This document shows, piece after piece, positions 57,788-64,000 of a DNA stretch of 64,000 nucleotides. The stretch is from Zingiber officinale. Lineage: Eukaryota; Streptophyta; Magnoliopsida; Zingiberales; Zingiberaceae. The notes under the pieces were generated by a model. The model had not been told where the DNA came from and made no database searches. It saw only the letters and a list, made by a program, of their open reading frames with translations. Made by a program: the position numbers and the translations under genes. The stretch is taken from contig NC_055986.1 in assembly GCF_018446385.1 (NCBI RefSeq), positions 26,646,302 to 26,710,301 of the forward strand. The letters are read 5' to 3'. Position 1 is the first letter of the stretch. Each line of letters opens with the position of its first letter.

Positions 57788-59677
57788 TGTTAGAATGTAT
57801 ACTAAAAGCCTAGCTTTTGTATAAATATTTATTTTAAAATGAGAATCACATTGGTAAAATGTTTGCATTTAGTTAAATGCAGTTGTCCATTTAATTTATA
57901 TTGTAGATAACATGGTGTGTGGTGTCACACAGAAGATCATGTTATCAGTTCCTTATAAATTATAAATAGAAGCTCACAACCAAGAAGGATTGGGACAAAC
58001 TATTGGAATAGTTGTAGTGTAATTTGGTACTAATTTATCTTGACTATAAAATTACACTAGTACACTATGTGTGTATAGAGAAAAACCATTTGAGGTTGTT
58101 CCTTTTATACTAACTACATAAAAGAACAAAACCTCTGTTATTATAGATGTGCGTACTCTTAATCCCGATAAAATAACAAGCACATATACTTAGTATTTAT
58201 TCCCTTAATTTATCAAAGGGTGAGATTTATTCGTTAAATCAATAGACTCCATAAGTTGGGAAATAATATTATTTATATGGTGTGTTGTTGATTATAGAAT
58301 GAAACTGTGTCCTATTTATTAGGATGATGATGTCCCCTTGAGGAGCTCATAAGGATTGTCATGTAAACCCTGTAGGTGAACTTAGTTCCGACATGACAAT
58401 GAAATTGAGTGGTACTACTCTTGGAGCTAGATGTTAATTAAGTGAGTTGTCAGTAACTCATTTAATTAATGGACATTCGATATCTTAAACACATAGAGAT
58501 TAACACACTCATGATAAGAAAGAGCTCATAATGTAATATGGGATTGGTGTGGTAGTTCAATAATAACTCTTTAGTGGTATGAGTTATTATTGATGAACTT
58601 GAGTTGGGTGTTCGGATCGAACACAGGAAGCTCAAGCTCATCAGGAGGCCAAAACCAATTCCTCCTCTAGATCCCTGTTGTAGCCTCTATGTATAAAGTC
58701 TCGCATCCACCCAAGTCATCCTTATGGTCGGTCAAATCCTTTCTTAGTGCCCAAGCAAGGGACTGGCCACCCCTTGCTTGGTGCCCAAGCAAGGGGCCGG
58801 CCAAGATGAGTTTAAAAGTGAGTTTTTAATTTTTTAAATCTTTCTTTTTGTAGTCATCTACAATGTTTTAAAAGAGAAATTTTAAATTTTAAAAACTTTC
58901 CTTTTTTGAAGTCATCCACATGGTTTTAAAAGAGAGTTTTAAATTTAAAAAATCTTTCCTTTTGTAGCCATCTACAATGGTTTAAAAGAGAGATTTTATT
59001 TTTGTTAAAACTTTCATTTTTTATAACCATGATTTAAAAGAAAGATTTTAATTTTAAAAATCTTTCCTTTTGTAGCCATCTACAATGTTTAAAAGGGGAA
59101 TTTTTAATTTTAAAACTTTCTTTTGTAGCCGTCCATAATAGGAAATTTAAAAGATAGATTTTAATTGTTGTTAAAATCTTTCCTTTTTAGCCATTACCAT
59201 GTATTATAAAAGAGAATAGATGGTGCCTTAGAGGAAATAATCATCTACACAATTTCTATTCCTCTTCTATTCTCCTTGTGGTCGACCCTCTCATATTCTT
59301 ATTCTCCCTTTGCTTTCTCACCTAAGGTCGGCGGCATCAAGAGGCTTCAACCATCTTGTGGCCGGCGGGTTGCAAGGAAGAAAGAAGAACAAGAGGTGGT
59401 GTTCCTAGCTTTGATCCCTTGGTGGTCTAAAGTCTTGGAAGAAAGAAGGACTTGGGTGGTTTTTGCGTCTTGGTAGATCGTCGCCCACACAACGTCCAAG
59501 AGGAGGAGAGGAATATAGCAGAAGATCAAGAGGTCTTTAAGCTACAAAGAAAGGTATAACTAGTTAATTGTTTCTGTTGTGTACTAGTTTATTTTTCCTT
59601 TGTATGGATCCTGAAGTACCAACACAAGAGGCTAGCGATCTTGTGCTTTGATTGAGGTCTCTGTAGTTTAACCTAGG
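57788..59677 (+). repeat. Copia-1-like LTR remnant, cut by Gypsy-3
   Basis: Starts TGTTAGAATGTATACTAAAA and follows the Copia-1 LTR in order (GTGTGGTGTCACAC, GATCATGTTATCAG, the GGTACTACTCTTGGA word, GGGCCGGCC, repeated TTTAAAAGAGA/TCTTTCCTTTT words, CGTCGCCCACACAACGTCC). It is clearly diverged. The last quarter is missing; the text stops at about 59677 where the Gypsy-3 LTR starts. It is either a solo LTR or one end of an element continuing past the window. Confidence 0.75.
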
Positions 59678-60475
59678 TGATCCGACAGATAGAACAGGGG
59701 GCCCCCGTTTTGAGGGGCAACGCCACGTGGAAGTCAGAAGGCCAGGTGGACCGGGCGGCTGACCGGATAAGGATGGACCGACCTCCCGTCCGGTCGGATA
59801 GGAGTCGGGATCCGGCGCTCAACGAAACAGTAACAAGGGGCCGAGCGGAAGTCACGCTTGGCCAAAGATATAATGTAACATAGTGCTAACAGTCCCTACG
59901 TAACACCCTACCGAAAAGCCCCCCAGGATATCGATGCAGACGGCAGGTCGGACGTGAGGGGAGTTCCGTCCGGCCGGTGCGTAAGATGAGGGCCGTCCGG
60001 CCGGCACTCCCCGTCTGGACGGACGTCCCGGCCTGTGGTGGATAGAGAAGGACGAACATTTCCTGACAGCTGTCACGTCCTATGGCTAGGCCATACTCCA
60101 AGTTTGACAGCGAGGTATTCTGTTGTCCCATCGAAGACGTGCTTGGACTGTAGCAGTATGGCGTCAGGTAAGCTTTCTGACAGACACATACCGAGGTATG
60201 GGCTGCGGACACGTACGCGCCTCAGTGGGCGTGTAGGAGCTCTTTCACCGCTCTATATAAAGAGCCGCATACTTCGCCGGAGGTACGCGTTCAAGACCTT
60301 TGGAGCCACTTTCTTCACTGTTTGCTTGCCTGACTTGAGCGTCGGAGGGTCGCCGCCGGGAACCCCTTCCCGGTCCGACTTCTGTGCAAGTTCGCCGGAG
60401 GTTCGTGCAACCAGTCGAAGATCCACGTCAGCAGTCGAAGAGCGCCCTTGATCCACGACATTGGACGGAGGATCA
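59678..60475 (+). repeat. Gypsy-3 5' LTR
   Basis: 798 bp, TGATCCGACAG to GGAGGATCA. GC-rich with repeated GTCCGGCCGG-type words around 59965-60005, a TATATAAA box at 60254-60261 and the transcript leader after it. The left boundary rests on the TG and on similarity to the Gypsy-1 LTR start. Confidence 0.75.
60254..60261 (+). promoter_or_regulatory. TATA box of the Gypsy-3 LTR
   Basis: TATATAAA, in the same place as in the other two gypsy LTRs. Confidence 0.6.
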
Positions 60476-60478
60476 ATT

Positions 60479-60491
60479 TGGCGCCGTCTGG
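60479..60491 (+). other. Gypsy-3 primer-binding site
   Basis: TGGCGCCGTCTGG, three bases inside the LTR end. Confidence 0.8.
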
Positions 60492-60741
60492 AACGCCTGC
60501 TTCCGATCGGAAACAATGGACGAGGCTGGAACACACGGTGACGCTTTTAAATGAGGAACTCGGCGCTGATCGAGATAAGGGCAAGCTCGTGGAGCAAACG
60601 AAAGCAACGGTGCGTGAAGCGGGCGGCAAGCAACATCGTCGTCGGTGGTGGCGGAAGCACCGCCGCCACCGTTGCATTTCATCGAGCCCTATTCCGCACC
60701 CCTGAAGCGCGGATAGAGATCGGGGATCTTCTTCGGACGAA

Positions 60742-63700
60742 ATGCCTAGACGAGACGACAGAAAAGGGAAAGCCCCTCGAGCGGACGCATCGCCCGAGCG
60801 GATCAATCGCCAATTTTCAGAGGCTATTCTACGAGACCCTCTGCCCAAGCATTACGTACCTCCGACGATCGGCGAATACAATGGAACCACCGATCCGGAT
60901 GATCATTTGGGCAAGTTTGATAACACGGCAACCCTGCATCAGTACACAGATGGGGTGAAGTGCCGGGTTTTCCTCACCACTCTCTCAGGATCGGCTCAAC
61001 GGTGGTTTCGTAGGCTGCCGGACGGATCCATCACCAGCTTCAAAGACTTCCGAACGGCCTTCCTCCATCACTTCGCAAGCAGTAGGCGCTATCAAAAAAC
61101 CAGTGTTAGTCTGTTTGCCATCAAACAGGAAGCCCGTGAATCGCTCCGAGCTTACATCCAGCGGTTCAACAGAGTGGCTATGGACATTCCGACGGCCACC
61201 TCGGAGACCATGATGAATGCCTTCACACAAGGCCTAGTGGATGGGGATTTCTTCCGATCGCTCATTTGGAAGCCACCCCGAGACTACGACCACATGCTAC
61301 ACCAGGCCAACGAATACATCAACGTCGAGGAAGCGCAAGCGGCCCGGAAAAAAGAAACTCCAGCCGAGCGGCCTCCCCCGGCCGAACGGAAGCCGCACGC
61401 TGCTCATCAGCCACCCAGAGGATCACGGGCCGAAACAATTCGTGCTCATCCAAGACCTCATGTTTAAGAAGTAGCAGCCAAGCGGCCCAGGACAAAGAAG
61501 AGATGGACTCCAATGTTCTGCTCCTTTCACCAGACGGACACACATAACACCAGGGATTGCCGTAGTCTCCCACTGATCGCCCACCCCGTTCCCAGAGGTG
61601 GCGGGCGTCGGTCGCCATCGGTCGACAGACGACAGAGGACCCGTGAAGCCGAGCGGACGGTAACTGACAGGCGACAACAACAAACTCCTGAGCGGCATCG
61701 CTCTCCGAGACGGGAGAATCTCCGGACGTCTAGGGAACGTCCTCGATCGTCCGCTCGGGAAGAAGAAAATAGAAGCAATGCTTCCCGAGGTGAGATCAAT
61801 ATCATAGCAGGCGGGCCGACCGGAGGTGATTCTAACTGAGCCAGAAAGGCGAGCGTCCGGCAGCTCCAAATCCATGCAGTCGGCTGCAGCCAAGAGCGGG
61901 CGAGCGGACCGGAAATCAGTTTCGGGCCAGGGGACTTGGAAGGAGTTGAAGTACCCCACGACGATGCCCTCCTCATCAAAGCGGTAATAGCCAATTACAC
62001 TATTCACTGCGTATTTGTTGACACAGGGAGCTCAGTCAATATCATATTCAAGAAGGCGTTCGATCAGCTGCAAATTGATCGAGCCGAGTTGTTACCCATG
62101 ACAGCTCCGCTCTACGGGTTTACGGGTAACGAAGTTCAGCCGGTCGAACAGATCCGGCTGGCTATCTCGCTGGGAGAAGAGCCGCTCAGGAGGACAAGGA
62201 CAACAAACTTCGTGGTGGTCGACTCTCCCTCGTCCTACAACGTCATTTTGGGACGACCGGCGCTCAGCGAGTTCCGAGTGGCCGTCTCAACCTTCCATCA
62301 GAAGATCAAGTTCCCCGTGGAGGGCAGAGTGGGAGAAGTACGGGGAGATCAGCTAGCAGCTCGGCGATGCTACGTCGAGATGGTCCGAACAGAATCCAAT
62401 TCCGCTCGGAAGGCGCCCCGGATCGAGGTAAACGCCATAACTGAAAAGCCTCCCACTTTAATTTATGAAGAAAAAGAAGAAGTACAGATTCACCCAACCC
62501 GACCGGAGGCCACAACATTTATCGCGTTCGATCTGGAGGCCAACCAGAAGGAAGAAGTTGTCAAATGCCTCCAGAGAAATTGTGATGTCTTCGTCTGGTC
62601 GACGCATGAGCTGCTCGGAATTTCACCAAGTGTAGCGCAGCATGAGCTCCACGTCCGACCGGACGCTCGTCCTGTGAAGCAGAGAAAAAGAGATTTCAGC
62701 GCCGAGCAGAATGCCATCATCCGAGTAGAGGTGGAGAAGCTTTTGGAAGCCGGCCATATACGTGAGGTGCAGTTCCCGAGCTGGCTGGCTAACGTAGTAT
62801 TAGTCTCCAAGCCGGACAACAAGTGGAGAGTATGCATAGATTTTCGGGATCTCAACAAAGCTTGCCCGAAAGACTTTTATCCTCTACCCCGGATAGATCA
62901 GTTGGTGGACTCTACGGCCGGCTGTGAATTAATATGTATGTTCGATGCTTACCAAGGCTATCATCAAGTGCCGCTCGCCCGTGGAGATCAAGAAAAAGTC
63001 AGCTTCGTGACGGCCGACGGCACCTATTGCTATAATGTGATGCCGTTCGGATTGAAGAATGCGGGGGCCACGTATCAGCGCTTGATGAACAAAGTATTCA
63101 GAGAGCAGATCGGGCGAAATCTGGAAGTGTACGTGGACGACATTCTCATCAAGTCCGTCCGAGCGACCGATCTCTTCAAGGACATGGAAGAAACTTTCCG
63201 AACGCTACGCAAATATGGAGTCAAGCTAAATCCTCAGAAGTGCCTGTTCGGAGCAAAAGGAGGACGTTTCTTGGGGTACATAGTGACCGAGCGGGGTATT
63301 GAAGCAAATCCCAGCAAAGTAAAAGCCCTACAAGACATGCCGCCCCCAAGAAATCTGAGAGAAGTGCAGCGTTTGACCGGTCGGATAACTACTTTGTCCA
63401 GATTCATATCCAAAACCGCCGACCGGAGCCTTCCTTTCTTCAAAATCTTGCGCAAGGCCACTGAAGAATGCGATCGGGCGTTCGAAGATTTGAAGGCATA
63501 TCTGAATTCCCTCCCGGTATTAGCCAAGCCGGCTGCGGGTGAGCCACTTTGTATCTACTTGTCTTCCACCGAGCAAGCAATTGGCTCGGCACTAGTGAGG
63601 GCGAGCGGGGAGGAGCTTGTGTATTTCCTTAGTCATATTTTAAAAGATGTTGAATCTCGCTCACTGGGCTCGAAAAGCTAGCTTTTGCTCTGGTCCTCGC

Positions 63701-64000
63701 CGCTCGGCGCCTTCGCCCATACTTCCTGGCGCATACCATCATTGTCAAAACCAATAGCCCGCTCGGGCGTGTGTTACTGAATCCAGAAGCATCCGGGCGG
63801 CTCATCAAATGGACGACGGAGTTAAGTGAATTCGGCGATCAAAGCGCAGTCCTTGGCCGATTTTGTGACTGAGGTGCAGAATTCAGAGCTGGAAGTTATG
63901 TGGAAAATATATGTGGATGGGTCGTCCACTCGGCTCGGAAGCGAGATTGGAATATTGTTGCTCTCCCCTCAAGAAAAAAGATGCACTTATCCGTCCGGCT
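60742..64000 (+). pseudogene. gag-pol: Gypsy-3 Gag-Pol polyprotein, lightly damaged
   Basis: One phase runs from ATG 60742 to 63681. Gag: TDPDDHLGKFDN, AQRWFRRLP, FASSRRYQKT, QGLVDGDFFRSL, then a short knuckle FCSFHQTDTHNTRDC near 61515. Protease: FVDTGSSVN, with catalytic D at about 62020. Reverse transcriptase: FRDLNKACPKDFYPLP, FDAYQGYHQVPLA, MPFGLKNAGATY and the catalytic VYVDDILIKS near 63127-63156. RNase H follows. Damage: stops at 61465 (TAA) and 61837 (TGA), a one-base loss near 63661 shifting the frame, and a further small deletion near 63833 by comparison with Gypsy-2. A second RNase H-like segment (IYVDGSSTRLGS) begins near 63907. It is not expected to produce a full polyprotein without correction. 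Confidence 0.85.

Larger units (their letters stand above)
59678..64000 (+). mobile_element. Gypsy-3: Ty3/gypsy Tat-type retrotransposon, 5' part
   Basis: LTR, primer site, gag, protease, reverse transcriptase, RNase H and the start of the second RNase H domain are in one orientation; the rest is beyond the right edge. It is the best preserved of the three gypsy copies here, and its frame serves as the reference for Gypsy-1 and Gypsy-2. It appears to have landed in the Copia-1-like LTR; the 5 bp before it are CTAGG but the matching copy is out of view. Confidence 0.85.

Noticed and set aside
60253..60848. Long minus-strand frames opposite the Gypsy-3 LTR and gag
   Set aside because: They mirror the GC-rich plus-strand gag and LTR, which carry recognisable gag motifs and LTR signals; no independent domain.

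Overview
This is plant nuclear DNA: two spliced single-copy genes of about 2-7 kb sit between two blocks of nested LTR retrotransposons. Gene structure (several short exons, GT-AG introns plus one GC-AG intron), the plant-only 'Soloist' AP2 family, and copia and Tat-type gypsy elements all point to an angiosperm. The species cannot be read from the sequence; a Zingiberales-like monocot is a weak guess.

Left block, 1-27629. A minus-strand Ty3/gypsy element of Tat type (Gypsy-1) runs off the left edge and has its 5' LTR at 26821-27629. It was split by two insertions. The first is a 14.9 kb unit (539-15454, duplication GGATC). This is a gag-only, SIRE-like copia relative (GagA), and its own left LTR was split by a second, oppositely oriented gag-only element (GagB, 1970-8833, duplication GTTTG). 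The second insertion into Gypsy-1 is a decayed Ty1/copia element with 2.6 kb LTRs (Copia-1, 16602-26277, duplication AAACC).

Gene island, 27630-41682. On the minus strand is a nine-exon gene for a G3BP-like NTF2+RRM protein (28245-30461, 380 residues). On the plus strand is a six-coding-exon gene for a Soloist-type AP2 protein (34515-39996, 235 residues) with a GC-rich 5' leader near 32.7-33.0 kb. The two genes are divergent and separated by AT-rich DNA with TA runs and short tandem repeats.

Right block, 41683-64000. A plus-strand Tat-type gypsy (Gypsy-2) holds LTR, primer site, gag start, broken pol, an ~89 bp tandem array and a broken antisense coiled-coil reading frame. It is interrupted by a minus-strand LTR fragment, itself split by a third gag-only element (GagC, 43556-50630, duplication ATCAG), by a solo LTR (55832-56961, duplication TAACC) and by a Copia-1-like LTR remnant (57788-59677). 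That remnant ends where Gypsy-3 begins (59678 to the right edge); Gypsy-3 is the best preserved gypsy but still broken.

The most unusual content is the set of three gag-only families. They share the initiator-Met-type primer site, a two-knuckle Gag with the same C-terminal motif, and a related non-coding tail starting right after the gag stop; in GagA and GagB this tail carries ~151 bp modules with small hairpins. Each family also has family-specific palindromes in the LTR, found again in the internal tail of GagA and GagC. None encodes protease, integrase or reverse transcriptase, so they would need enzymes in trans. In GagB and GagC the two LTRs of one element agree closely in the TATA-proximal/R-U5 part but differ strongly in the U3 palindrome block.
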